From NCBI GenBank assembly GCA_030039005.1, contig JASHQT010000400.1:1-48994 (forward strand): a stretch of 48,994 bases of DNA. Reading direction: 5' to 3'. The DNA is from Bryobacteraceae bacterium. Its GTDB lineage: Bacteria > Acidobacteriota > Terriglobia > Bryobacterales > Bryobacteraceae. Position 1 is the stretch's first letter. Every line of letters starts with the position of its first letter. The notes beneath the pieces are model-generated. The model worked only from the letters and a program-made list of their open reading frames with translations. It made no database searches and was not told the DNA's origin. Position numbers and translations under genes: made by a program. Of this stretch, positions 8,283 to 17,700 are shown piece after piece.

Positions 8283-8961
8283 TTCACCCTCTTAATTCCC
8301 CGCGAATCTGACTGAAAGTGGCGTGCGCCAGGGCCCGTTATAGGCCAGGATTTTCGTTTTGGCTTTCCGTACGGGACAGTATACACCGGACCGATTCTGC
8401 TAGTGCCGGCCTTTTTGTTAGTTTTTCATTTCACGATTCCGCTCACCGCCGTCTTCGGGTTCGCCTGCAGCGATTCGCGCAATTCATAGGAGTCAGGTAC
8501 TTGGCCGCCGTGAGCTTGATTCGGTCGCTCATCTCCTGGTCGAATAGTGAATTGGAAGGGCCCTTCGTTTCCGCTTCTCCGAAAAAAATGTGGTCCATGA
8601 AGCTTGGATTGAAACCTTGGCGACCCGGCAGAGACGATCAGACAAACGTGATCTCGCTGACTCCCACTCGGCTATCTGGGTCGGCAACTGGACTCGAGCC
8701 TACAGCCCCTCCAATGTTGCGAGCGCCTGTTCGCTGCCGATAGCGGTCGCTGTTTAACTTTGCGCTGCATGGTGGAGACGGTCGGGCCTGAGTCTAAAAG
8801 AGTTCACTTTGGAATTCACCGTTTTGGAACTGAAATGTTGGCTTCCCGCAGCGCATAAACCGTATAAACTGAGAGAGCGTTCTGGGTAGAGCCCGGTTCA
8901 CAAAGGGAGCAACATCTTCCTGAACACAGGCCGCTTACGCAATGCCTTCCTCATTGTCTGA
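8283..8961. other. Intergenic region between divergent operons, 679 bp
   Basis: No convincing gene is seen. The region separates the minus-strand radical SAM unit from the plus-strand methyltransferase and should hold both promoters; a TATACT-like -10 is present on the minus strand near 8378-8384, without a clear -35. On the minus strand, between about 8440 and 8740, two adjoining stretches in the same frame are interrupted by one stop and read like natural protein (for example VADPDSRVGVSEITF and FMDHIFFGEAETKG). They have no start codon and may be the remnant of a decayed gene. Confidence 0.5.
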
Positions 8962-9723
8962 TTGGATTACGCCATGACTCAAGCATGGCGGCAAGATCGT
9001 TACCGGGAAATTCTGCGATCTCCAGGCAAGACTCCACTTCTCAGCCAGATTTGGCGCGACGCGTATCGAGATGATTACCCCGAGGATGCCGATCCTTTTG
9101 GATTTGTCACGGTGACAGATCTCGAATGCCTAGCGGGCGAGCTAAAGCTCAGTGTGGGGTCTCATCTGCTGGACGTGGGCTGCGGAAGAGGCGGACCGGG
9201 TCTTTGGGTAGCGCGGAGAACCGGGGCCGTCCTCCGAGGCCTGGACATCTTGCCCGAAGCGATCGAGCAAGCGAATCACACTTGCTTGCGCATGGGGATG
9301 TCCGGTAGCGCCACGTTTGCCGTAGGCAGTTTTACCAGTACCGGCGCACCTGTTCGCTCGCAGAGAGCAGTCATGAGCGTGGACGCCTTCTGGATGGTGC
9401 TCGACAAAGTGGGTGCCCTGGAAGAGATAGGGCGCATCATCGAGAGCGGTGGCCGTCTCGCGATGACCACCTGGGTACCTTGCCTGGACGAAATGGAACA
9501 GATGCTGCTAAACGCCGGCTTTCGATTGCTCCGCGGCGCGGAGACGCCCCGCTGGAGGGAGCGTCAGATCGCCGTGTACCGCGGAATTCTAAGGAACCGC
9601 GAGCAACTGGAGCGGGAAATCGGCGTAGAGGCTGCCGAGGTATTGGTGGCAGAAGCTCGCGAGGCGCCAGCGAAGTTATCGGCAGCCCCGCGGAGGCTCA
9701 TCGTTGCGGAGCGGCAATGGTGA
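8962..9723 (+). CDS. SAM-dependent methyltransferase (class I)
   Basis: The product of about 250 residues has the class I motif LLDVGCGRGGPG at residues 69-80 (counting from TTG 8962), an acidic strand-2 end (LRGLDILPEAIEQA), and later strand motifs (MSVDAFWMVLDKV, SGGRLAMTTWVP). TTG 8962 and ATG 8974 are both possible starts and neither has a strong ribosome site. It overlaps the downstream thioesterase start by 7 bp (ATGGTGA), so the two are cotranslated, and the pair precedes the NRPS/PKS genes on the same strand. A tailoring O-, N- or C-methylation of the assembly-line product is likely; the acceptor cannot be read from sequence. Confidence 0.83.
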   Translation: MDYAMTQAWRQDRYREILRSPGKTPLLSQIWRDAYRDDYPEDADPFGFVTVTDLECLAGELKLSVGSHLLDVGCGRGGPGLWVARRTGAVLRGLDILPEAIEQANHTCLRMGMSGSATFAVGSFTSTGAPVRSQRAVMSVDAFWMVLDKVGALEEIGRIIESGGRLAMTTWVPCLDEMEQMLLNAGFRLLRGAETPRWRERQIAVYRGILRNREQLEREIGVEAAEVLVAEAREAPAKLSAAPRRLIVAERQW

Positions 9724-10457
9724 ATCCAGATTTTCCGCAATGGGTTACGCCTAGCCCAGCTACCGGCGCCAATCTCCGCATCGTCTGCCTACCGTTCGCG
9801 GGCGGGGGAGCTTCGATGTTCCATCCCTGGCGGTCAGCGAAGAACATCCAAATTTGCGCAGTCGAACTGCCGGGCCGGGAAGGGCGCGTCGCCGAAGAGC
9901 CACCGCGCCATCTGCGGACGCTGGCGCACGAACTGGCGTCTGCGCTGGAACCTTTGTTTCACTGTCCTTACGCGCTGTTCGGACACAGCCTCGGCGGACT
10001 TGTATCGTTTGAACTGGCACGCGAACTTCGAAGACGGGCTAAACCGGCGCCGATTCGGTTTTTTGCCTCGGCATGCCGCGCACCTCAATTGCCCAGCCGG
10101 AGGAAACCGATTTGCGGCCTGAACGATTCGCTCTTTCTCGAGCAAGTTACGCGCGCCGGAGGAATCCCCAAGGAAATTGCTGGCAACCCGGAGGTGATGA
10201 AGTTAATACTTCCCGCGTTGCGGGCGGACCACGAGATGTTCGAGAGCTACGAATACGCCCCCGAACCACCGTTCGCGTTTCCAATCACTTCGCTCGGCGG
10301 AAGTCAAGACGGCCAGGTGATTTCCGGAGATCTGGTCGCATGGTCGTCTCAGACCACAGGACAATTCCGCCTGCGCATGCTTCCGGGAGATCATTTCTTT
10401 CTGCGCTCGACGCCTGAGCGCGTCATCCAAATCGTGCAAGAAGAATTGGGGTATTAG
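9717..10457 (+). CDS. Type II thioesterase for NRPS/PKS line
   Basis: The start is ATG 9717, overlapping the methyltransferase stop. The 246-residue protein is an alpha/beta hydrolase of the GrsT/SrfAD type: LPFAGGGASMF near 25-35, VELPGREGR near 49-57, nucleophile Ser91 in FGHSLGG, and the late GDHFFL with the catalytic His. Type II thioesterases free mis-primed or stalled phosphopantetheine arms. Because none of the downstream synthetases ends in a thioesterase domain, this enzyme might also take part in product release, which would be unusual. The stop overlaps the stop of the convergent gene at 10454 by 4 bp. Confidence 0.9.
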   Translation: MVNPDFPQWVTPSPATGANLRIVCLPFAGGGASMFHPWRSAKNIQICAVELPGREGRVAEEPPRHLRTLAHELASALEPLFHCPYALFGHSLGGLVSFELARELRRRAKPAPIRFFASACRAPQLPSRRKPICGLNDSLFLEQVTRAGGIPKEIAGNPEVMKLILPALRADHEMFESYEYAPEPPFAFPITSLGGSQDGQVISGDLVAWSSQTTGQFRLRMLPGDHFFLRSTPERVIQIVQEELGY

Positions 10458-10939
10458 GGTACCAGCGACGCAACATCGAGAGAAGCCCAAACCTGCTGGA
10501 CCCTCTTGAGGTGATCCACGTACTGCATCCGGCTCTGTTTTCTCACCGACTCCTCGGCTTCCGTCCACTTGGTCACATGTTCGGTATACAAGTTCTGTAA
10601 CCGGCGGCAGGCCTCCGTCTGCAAACCTTCCAGAGTTTTGATGTAGTTCTGGTAGGCTTCCGCAAGAAGCTGCTGCGCGTTCTCTTTGCCGCTCGCCTGT
10701 TCGGCGGCCTTAGCATATTCCGTAGCCGCTTCGGCTGCGCGTTTGGCGGTGTCCTGATCCAATTCCTGCTTTGCGGCCGCAAATGCGGTGGCGACCGCAG
10801 CCAGCTGTTTTTGGCCCTCGACATTGGTCTCGTAGAGACGCTGGCTCAGCGTTACCTGCGCTTCGTTCAGTTGCGTTCCAACCTCGGACAGCCCTTGCTT
10901 CGAGGTTTCGACGGGGGTCGTTTCTGCAGTATTCTCCAT
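10454..10939 (-). CDS. Coiled-coil hypothetical protein
   Basis: ATG 10939 is chosen over the upstream in-frame start at 10987 because AAAGGAG lies nine bases before it. The 161-residue product is almost entirely helical and charged, rich in Ala, Glu, Gln and Lys, with heptad-like runs from about residue 20 to 150 and no membrane segment. The AAAEQA/KTLEGLQTEA type of composition resembles phasin-like or apolipoprotein-like helical proteins, but no named family is certain. It sits on the opposite strand inside the biosynthetic cluster, tail to tail with the thioesterase, and its promoter shares the A+T-rich intergenic region with the NRPS genes. A role in the cluster is not shown. Confidence 0.72.
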   Translation of the reverse strand: MENTAETTPVETSKQGLSEVGTQLNEAQVTLSQRLYETNVEGQKQLAAVATAFAAAKQELDQDTAKRAAEAATEYAKAAEQASGKENAQQLLAEAYQNYIKTLEGLQTEACRRLQNLYTEHVTKWTEAEESVRKQSRMQYVDHLKRVQQVWASLDVASLVP

Positions 10940-11201
10940 GGCGTCTGGTCTCCTTTGATTCCGCTTGGCTGGGCGGCGCTTAGGCATGGGCGCGATCCTT
11001 TTCTCATTGAAAAGGTGTCTTATCCTAACACAATCATCTGTTTCTTTTTAATTAATTATCGACGGATCTGTTTACTGAGATCACCTCATAGTGTATGCAG
11101 TCGTACGATTCATTAACCGAGTATTAAATGAAAGCGGATGTCTGGAATATAGAAAATCCAGGGTATCTGTGGTAAAGTCTTTTCACATCGGAGAGTGACC
11201 C
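10940..11201. promoter_or_regulatory. A+T-rich divergent promoter region upstream of NRPS genes
   Basis: This gap between the minus-strand coiled-coil gene and the plus-strand cluster genes is markedly richer in A and T than its surroundings between about 11015 and 11165 (for example TTTTTAATTAATTAT near 11044). It most likely holds the promoters for both directions. I could not fix a convincing -35/-10 pair. Confidence 0.45.
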
Positions 11202-11516
11202 GTGCCTCTACCAGGAAACCTTCATGAGCTCTTCCAATCTGGGGGAGTCCGTTTGAGAGCCGGTGAGCCAAGCCACACTCCGCTGGATTGCTTGCTCCGC
11301 GCTCCTCTTCCCGCAGAGGAGTATTTCGAGCGCTTCGCGCGGCAAGGCTCGCGCGAGGGAAGCGTCTTCCCTCTTGGGATCATCGGGCCGGCTGCCAACC
11401 GAGATGCATTAGCCGCGCTGCCATTTCGAAAACCGTTTGTCCCGGTTCGTGAAAGACCAGGCGTCGATGGTCTGGAACTAACGAACTCGACGACGATGTT
11501 AGCCGCCTGGATCTAA
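11202..11516 (+). CDS. Small ORF directly upstream of first NRPS
   Basis: A GTG at 11202 follows CGGAGAG by about six bases, a reasonable ribosome site, and opens a 104-residue frame ending 29 bp before the first NRPS. The product has no recognised domain, one Cys, no signal peptide, and a Pro/Arg-rich composition. Position and ribosome site argue for a translated gene; the absence of any known family and the possibility that this is only leader sequence argue against. It is not an MbtH-like protein, as the characteristic Trp-containing motifs of that family are absent. Confidence 0.4.
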   Translation: MPLPGNLHELFQSGGVRLRAGEPSHTPLDCLLRAPLPAEEYFERFARQGSREGSVFPLGIIGPAANRDALAALPFRKPFVPVRERPGVDGLELTNSTTMLAAWI

Positions 11517-11545
11517 CAAATCCCGGCGAGAAAAGGCCCCACTGA

Positions 11546-14500
11546 ATGAGCGATAACGTCGAGGTACAAGTGAATCGACTCCCGGCGTCCGATCAGCGCC
11601 GCCAGTTGCTTTCGCGCCTCATGCAAAGGCAAGCTGCGGCCAATCGGACGGCCCCGATGTCATTCGCTCAAGAGAGGCTGTGGTTTCTCGAACAGTTGAC
11701 CAACGTGCCCTCCATGTACACCATGGATAGCCCGCTGCGCCTCCGCTTCGCCGTGGATCATGGAATTTTGCAGCGCTGCCTGAATGAGATCGTGCGGCGC
11801 CATGAGGTGCTGCGTTCCACCTTCGTGGCCGCCAACGGGGTTCCCGTGCAGATCACCACGGCATCGGTGAACGTCGAACTGCCGTTGATCGACCTGGGTG
11901 AAAAACGACCGGAGATACAGGACGCCGAGGCCCAGAGGATCGCGGCGGAGGACTACAACACGCCCTTCGATCTTCGCACCGGTCCCCTGCTGCGGGTCAA
12001 GCTGTTGCGCCTGGAGGACAACGACCATATCTTGCTGCTTACGATGCATCACATCGTCTGCGACGGCTGGTCGTTGAGCGTATTCTTCCAGGAACTCAAC
12101 GCTCTATACGCCGCTTACTCCGCGGGGATGCCTTCCCCCTTGCCCGAACTGCCAATCCAATACGCCGATTTTTCCCGTTGGCAGCGCAAGTTTCTGGAAG
12201 GCGAAGTCCGTGGACTGCAGGTCGAGTACTGGAAACGGCAACTGGCCGGCATCCCTGCACTGGACCTCCCAGCCGACCGCTTGCGGCCTCCGCAACCCTC
12301 CTTCCGTGGATCTGGCGTGCCCGTGCGGCCACAGCCGAAGACGATCGCCCGCCTTCGAGCACTTTCCGACGAATGCAACGCGACGCTTTTCATGGTGCTG
12401 TTGGCAGCTTTCGAAACTCTGTTGTGCCGTTACTCCGGTCAGGAGGACATCGTGGTTGGTTCGCCCGTTGCGGGCCGGAACCACGGCGACACGGAAGGCC
12501 TGATCGGATTCTTCGTGAATTCCCTTGTCTTGCGGACCAGCTTAGCGGGGGACCCCACGTTCCGGGAGTTGGTGGATCGCGTCCGCGAGACAGCGATTGG
12601 CGCATATGCGCATCAGGACTTGCCATTTGAACTGCTCGTGGACGAACTGCATCCGGAGCGGGACGCCGGCCGCAATCCGCTGTTCCAAGTGATGTTCCAG
12701 TTGCTGCTTTATCCCGACGCCAGCGCCCCCGGGCCGGATGGCCGGCCGGAGACGCCGCCGGTGCTCACCGCGACTTCCAAATTTGACCTGGCGCTGACGC
12801 TCTACGATTCTGGCGGCGGAGTCTCGGGCGTCCTGGAATTCTCCCGGGATCTGTTCGATGAGCCCAGGATCGCGCGGATGGCAAACCACTACGAAACGCT
12901 CCTCGATTCGATTGCCGGCGATCCGGGCCGGCGCATCTCGGAGTTGAATCTGCTCACCGCGTCCGAACTACGACAGATGCTCGGCGATTGGCTGGTGACC
13001 GAGGCGCCCTTTCCCAGGGACGGCGGAGTACTCCAGGCGTTCGAGCAAAATGTCGCTGATCGTCCGGATGCGCCCGCGATTCGCGCCGCTGGCGATACGC
13101 TCTCCTATCGCCAGCTCAATCTACAGGCTGAACGGCTGGCGGGCGTCCTGCGGGATCGTGGCGTGACCTTGGACGCGGTGGTTGCAATCCAGCTCCCGCG
13201 GTCACCGGATATGATCGCTGCCGCGCTCGCCGCTCTCAAGACCGGAGCGGTGTATCTGCTCTTGGACCCGGAACTCCCCGACGAACGGCTGAGGGTGATT
13301 CTGGAGGACTCGAACGCGGCAGTCCTGGTGTGCGATCGGGATTTCGAATGCGCGTTTCCTTTAGTGAATCCCCTTGCGGAGGGGACGTGCGCAAGCGTAA
13401 AGGTTCCTTACCGCGAGGACGCGATTGCGTACCTGATCTACACCTCCGGCTCCACAGGTAAGCCCAAAGGAGTGGAGATCCCTCATCGTGGTCTCAGTAA
13501 TCTGATCGCCTGGCACAATCGCGCCTTCGCGGTTACACCGGAAAGCCGGGGCGCCCAATTCGCTAGTCCCGGATTCGACGCCGCCGCCTGGGAGATCTGG
13601 CCGTATCTGGCGGCCGGCGCGAGCGTCGAATTCGTTCCCGAGGATATCCGCTTCGCTCCGGCGCGGCTTCCGGAATGGCTCTGCGCCCGGAAGATCACGC
13701 ATAGTTTCGTTCCGACTCCCATTCTCGACGCCGTAACGCGTGAACCCTGGCCGCAAGAGTCCAGCTTGCGGTTCCTATTCACTGGCGGGGATAAGCTGCT
13801 GCGCGGCGCCCGGCCCGGGCTACCGTTCCGCGTCTTCAATCAATACGGGCCGACCGAGAATAGCGTGGTGACGACCTCCGGCCCGGTTCCCGAGGACGCG
13901 GGCGACGGTGCTCCGCCTTCCATCGGACGCGCCATCTCGAACGTGGAACTTTTTGTGATGGACCGCCATGGGCATCCGGCGCCCATCGGCATCCCGGGGG
14001 AGCTGTGGATCGGCGGCGCAGGCCTGGCGCGGGGATATCGGAATCGGCCGGAAGAAATCTCCGAACGGTTTACGCCGCATCCGATCCGAGCGGGCGAGAG
14101 GGTGTACCGCACCGGAGACTTGGTGCGCTACCGCACGGACGGGAATCTGGAATTCCTGGCCAGGATGGACCGGCAGGTGAAGATTCGCGGATTCCGCGTC
14201 GAGTTGGAAGAAATCGAGGCTGTGCTTTCGAGAATGCCGGAGGTGCGAGGGGCCTGTGTGATCGTGAGCGGTGAAGGGCCCGAGGCGCGCATGATCGCTT
14301 ACCTGGCCGCGCCCGCCGTAGACGACGCATGGCTGGCAGATCAGATACGGAAGCAATGCCGCGCCAAACTACCCCCCTATATGATCCCGTCCGACTTTGT
14401 GCGCTTGGACGCCTTTCTCTTAACTCCCAACGGCAAAGTGGATCGCGCAAGACTACCCCGGCCGAAGCGTTCTCCGGATCGAGTTTACGAGGCGCCACGG

Positions 14501-14785
14501 AGCGAGATCGAAGAGACCATCTTGGCGATTTGGCGGGAGGAGTTGCATCTCGAACGGGTCGGGATCGATGACAATTTTTTCGATGTGGGAGGAAACTCCC
14601 TGACGCTCGTCCGAATCCACCAGCGCCTGGAAGGCGAGGCGCGCAGAGCAGTTTCGGTGGTGGAATTGTTCCACTATCCGACCATTCGGAGTCTGGCCGC
14701 GTTCCTCGGTGAGCGCGAGAGCCAGCCGTCGGCTGTCGAAAAGGCGCGCGAGCGCGCGGCGCGGCGACGGGAGTTGGGGCGATGA
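11546..14785 (+). CDS. NRPS module, C-A-PCP, leucine-like code
   Basis: Residues 38 to about 470 are a condensation domain with HHIVCDG at 168-174. An adenylation domain follows, with YTSGSTGKPKG near 632-642, NQYGPTE near 765-771, YRTGDLVRY, the A8 motif KIRGFRVE, and PNGKVDR. The carrier domain has Ser1018 in DVGGNSL. My alignment to GrsA reads the ten-residue code as D-A-W-F-F-G-Q-V-V-K, eight of ten identical to the published Leu code DAWFLGNVVK. Starting with a C domain and no loading module, it must accept an acyl or aminoacyl group from elsewhere, as lipo-initiated synthetases do. The C-terminal Arg-rich helix may dock to the PKS. Its stop overlaps the PKS start (ATGA). Confidence 0.95.
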   Translation: MSDNVEVQVNRLPASDQRRQLLSRLMQRQAAANRTAPMSFAQERLWFLEQLTNVPSMYTMDSPLRLRFAVDHGILQRCLNEIVRRHEVLRSTFVAANGVPVQITTASVNVELPLIDLGEKRPEIQDAEAQRIAAEDYNTPFDLRTGPLLRVKLLRLEDNDHILLLTMHHIVCDGWSLSVFFQELNALYAAYSAGMPSPLPELPIQYADFSRWQRKFLEGEVRGLQVEYWKRQLAGIPALDLPADRLRPPQPSFRGSGVPVRPQPKTIARLRALSDECNATLFMVLLAAFETLLCRYSGQEDIVVGSPVAGRNHGDTEGLIGFFVNSLVLRTSLAGDPTFRELVDRVRETAIGAYAHQDLPFELLVDELHPERDAGRNPLFQVMFQLLLYPDASAPGPDGRPETPPVLTATSKFDLALTLYDSGGGVSGVLEFSRDLFDEPRIARMANHYETLLDSIAGDPGRRISELNLLTASELRQMLGDWLVTEAPFPRDGGVLQAFEQNVADRPDAPAIRAAGDTLSYRQLNLQAERLAGVLRDRGVTLDAVVAIQLPRSPDMIAAALAALKTGAVYLLLDPELPDERLRVILEDSNAAVLVCDRDFECAFPLVNPLAEGTCASVKVPYREDAIAYLIYTSGSTGKPKGVEIPHRGLSNLIAWHNRAFAVTPESRGAQFASPGFDAAAWEIWPYLAAGASVEFVPEDIRFAPARLPEWLCARKITHSFVPTPILDAVTREPWPQESSLRFLFTGGDKLLRGARPGLPFRVFNQYGPTENSVVTTSGPVPEDAGDGAPPSIGRAISNVELFVMDRHGHPAPIGIPGELWIGGAGLARGYRNRPEEISERFTPHPIRAGERVYRTGDLVRYRTDGNLEFLARMDRQVKIRGFRVELEEIEAVLSRMPEVRGACVIVSGEGPEARMIAYLAAPAVDDAWLADQIRKQCRAKLPPYMIPSDFVRLDAFLLTPNGKVDRARLPRPKRSPDRVYEAPRSEIEETILAIWREELHLERVGIDDNFFDVGGNSLTLVRIHQRLEGEARRAVSVVELFHYPTIRSLAAFLGERESQPSAVEKARERAARRRELGR

Positions 14786-17700
14786 CAGAGACGGCCAATT
14801 CCATCGCGATTATCGGGATGAGCGGACGCTGGCCTGGCGCGCGCGACATTGAGGAATTCTGGAATAACCTGTGCGGCGGCGTCGAGTCGGTGCGCGCTTT
14901 CACCGAAGAAGAGATGTTAGCCGACGGCGTCGACCCTGCCATACTCAATCAGCCTGGCTTCGTGAATGCGGGCGCGGCGCTGGCGGACGCGCTCTGGTTC
15001 GATGCGCCGTTCTTCGGCATTAGCCATCGCGAGGCCCAGGGCCTGGATCCACAACATCGCGTTTTCCTGGAATGCGCCTGGCATGCGCTGGAAGACGCAG
15101 GCTACGTTCCGGAAGCGGTGGACGGCCCGATCGGAATCTTCGCCGGGTCCAGCACCAGCTCCTACTTACACCGGGTTTGCGCCAGCCGGGAATTAGTGGC
15201 TGCCATCGGCGCTTACCAGGTGTCGATCGGCAACGACAAGGATCACCTCACTACCTACGCTGCTTACAAACTTAACCTGACCGGCCCTGCGGTGACCGTG
15301 CAGACGGCCTGTTCAACGTCTCTGGTGGCGGTAGCGATGGCCTGCCAGGCGCTGCTGAATCAGGAGTGCGACATGGCTCTGGCGGGAGGTGTATCCGTGC
15401 GCATCCCCCAGCATTGCGGCTACTTCTACGAAAAAGGCGGCATCCTCTCGCCCGATGGTCATTGCCGCGTATTCGATGCCGAAGCTCACGGTACGGTGGG
15501 TGGGAACGGAGCCGGCATCGTCGTCCTGAAGCGACTCGAAGATGCACTGCGGGATCGGGACCGCGTACGGGCAGTGATCCTGGGGTCGGCCATCAATAAC
15601 GACGGTTCGATGAAGGTAGGCTACACTGCACCCAGCGTCGAGGGGCAGGCGGCCGTTATCGCGACCGCTCTCGCGCTGGCGGGCGTCGATCCCGAGAGCG
15701 TCGGTTACCTGGAGGCCCACGGCACGGGTACGCCACTGGGAGATCCGATCGAGATTGCCAGTCTCACGCAGGCGTTTGGAACCAAGAAAGGCGGCTTCTG
15801 CGCGATCGGGTCCGTGAAGAGCAACATCGGACATCTCGACGCCGCGGCGGGAGTCACCGGCCTGATTAAAGCGGCACTCTGTGTGGAACGCGCTGTATTG
15901 CCTCCGTCGTTGCATTTTCATACGCCGAATCCTTCGATTGATTTCGCATCCACTCCATTTAAGGTGCAGGACCGCGTCTCGGCCTGGAACGCCAACCGCC
16001 GGCGGGCGGGGGTGAACGCGTTCGGTATCGGCGGCACCAACGCTCACACCGTTCTGGAGCAGGCGCCGGAGACTGAGCCCTCCGGCCTGTCGCGCCCGTA
16101 TCAATTGCTGCTGCTCTCGGCGCGCTGTCAGACGGCACTCGACCGGCTGACCGACAATTTCGCCGCGCATTGGCAGAACGATGTCTCAAACAGTTTGGCC
16201 GACTTGGCCTTCACTCTGGCAGTTGGACGTTGCGCTCATCCCTATCGCCGATTTCTGGTCTGCCGGGCCAGCGATGCCGAAGGGGCTGCGGGGGCGTTTT
16301 CCAGTTCCGTGCTGGCCTCGGAACAAAGAGCCGCGGTGTACTTGTTCCCCGGGCAGGGATCGCAGCACGCCGGCATGGGCCGCGGGCTATATGAGAGGGA
16401 GCCGGTCTTCCGCGCCGAGTTCGACCGCTGCGCTGATTTGCTGGAACCGATTATGGGGGCGGATCTTCGCCGGGCGATCATGGCGGGCGGCGCCACCGAC
16501 GACGAATTGCGCCAGACGTGGCTTGCACAGCCGGCTCTGTTCGCTGTTGAGTACTCACTGGCCCGTCTGTTGATGCATTGGGGCATTCAGCCGGCGGCCA
16601 TGATCGGCCACAGCCTGGGTGAATACGTGGCGGCTTGTCTGGCCGGCGTGATGTCGCTCGAGGATGCTCTCATCGTAGTGGCGGCGCGTGGCATGCTCAT
16701 GCAGGACACCGCTCCCGGCGCCATGTTGGCGACTTCCTTAGCGGAGGACGAAGTGCGCTCCCTGCTGCCGCAAGACTTGGAAATCGCCTCGGTGAATGGT
16801 CCCGCGCTGACCGTCGTGTCGGGTGAGGAATCCGCCATCGCCGAGTTCGAAGCGAGGCTTGCGTGGAAGGGAGCGGCGGGAATCCGGCTGCGCACCTCGC
16901 ACGCCTTCCACTCTTTCACGATGGACCCTGTACTGGAACAGTTCCGCACTGTGCTGGAATCCGTTCGTCTGAAAGCGCCGACGCTTCCCTACATCGAAAC
17001 CCGAAGCGGCGGATGGCAGTCCGCGGCTGCCGGGGAGTTCGCCTATTGGGTGGATCATCTGCGGAAACCGGTTCGTTTCGGTGACGGCTGCCGCACGCTC
17101 TGCGCGGCGGGGCACCGGGCATTTATTGAGGTTGGGCCCGGATCGGCGCTCTCCAAAATGCTCCAGCCCTACCTCCGCGAAGCTGGAGGTGGCATCGTGG
17201 CGCAAACCGGCACTGATCAGGAATCGCTTCTCGACGCGCTTGGACAGCTTTGGTCTCACGGCGTCTCCGTCGACTGGAATCAATACTATTCACGCGAGAA
17301 CCGCCGGAGGGTGTCCGCGCCTTTGTATCCCTTCGAGCGGCAACGCTACGACGTAGAGCTAATCGGGGAGACGGCGCCGCGTGGCGACTGGTTCGCGAAA
17401 ATTCCAGACTTCCACGCATGGTTTTACGAGCCTTCCTGGAAAGCGGTTGCCGGTGTGGGAGGGCAGCCCGGCGACATGGCTGGGCCTGCGCTCGTGTTTC
17501 TCGACGATGCCGGATTAGGCGCCGCTGTGGCGGCAAAACTGGCGGATGTGACAACGGTCGCGCGCGCCGCGCAATTCCGAAGGGTCGGCGAGCACGCCTT
17601 CGAGATTCGCCCCGAAGAACCAGCGGACTACGAAGCGCTCTTCAACGCTTTGGCCGCGGATGGAAAAATCCCTGGAGATATTTTGCACTTTTGGAATGTC

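Noticed and set aside
8318..8743. 141-aa plus-strand open frame in the divergent region
   Set aside because: No ribosome site, Ser/Arg/Pro-rich composition without domain, and it lies antisense to a more protein-like frame in a promoter region.
9480..9716. Upstream extension of the thioesterase frame
   Set aside because: It lies within the methyltransferase gene in another frame; the thioesterase family begins just after ATG 9717.
11202..11516. MbtH-like protein upstream of the NRPS
   Set aside because: The length is about right but the conserved Trp-containing MbtH motifs are absent.
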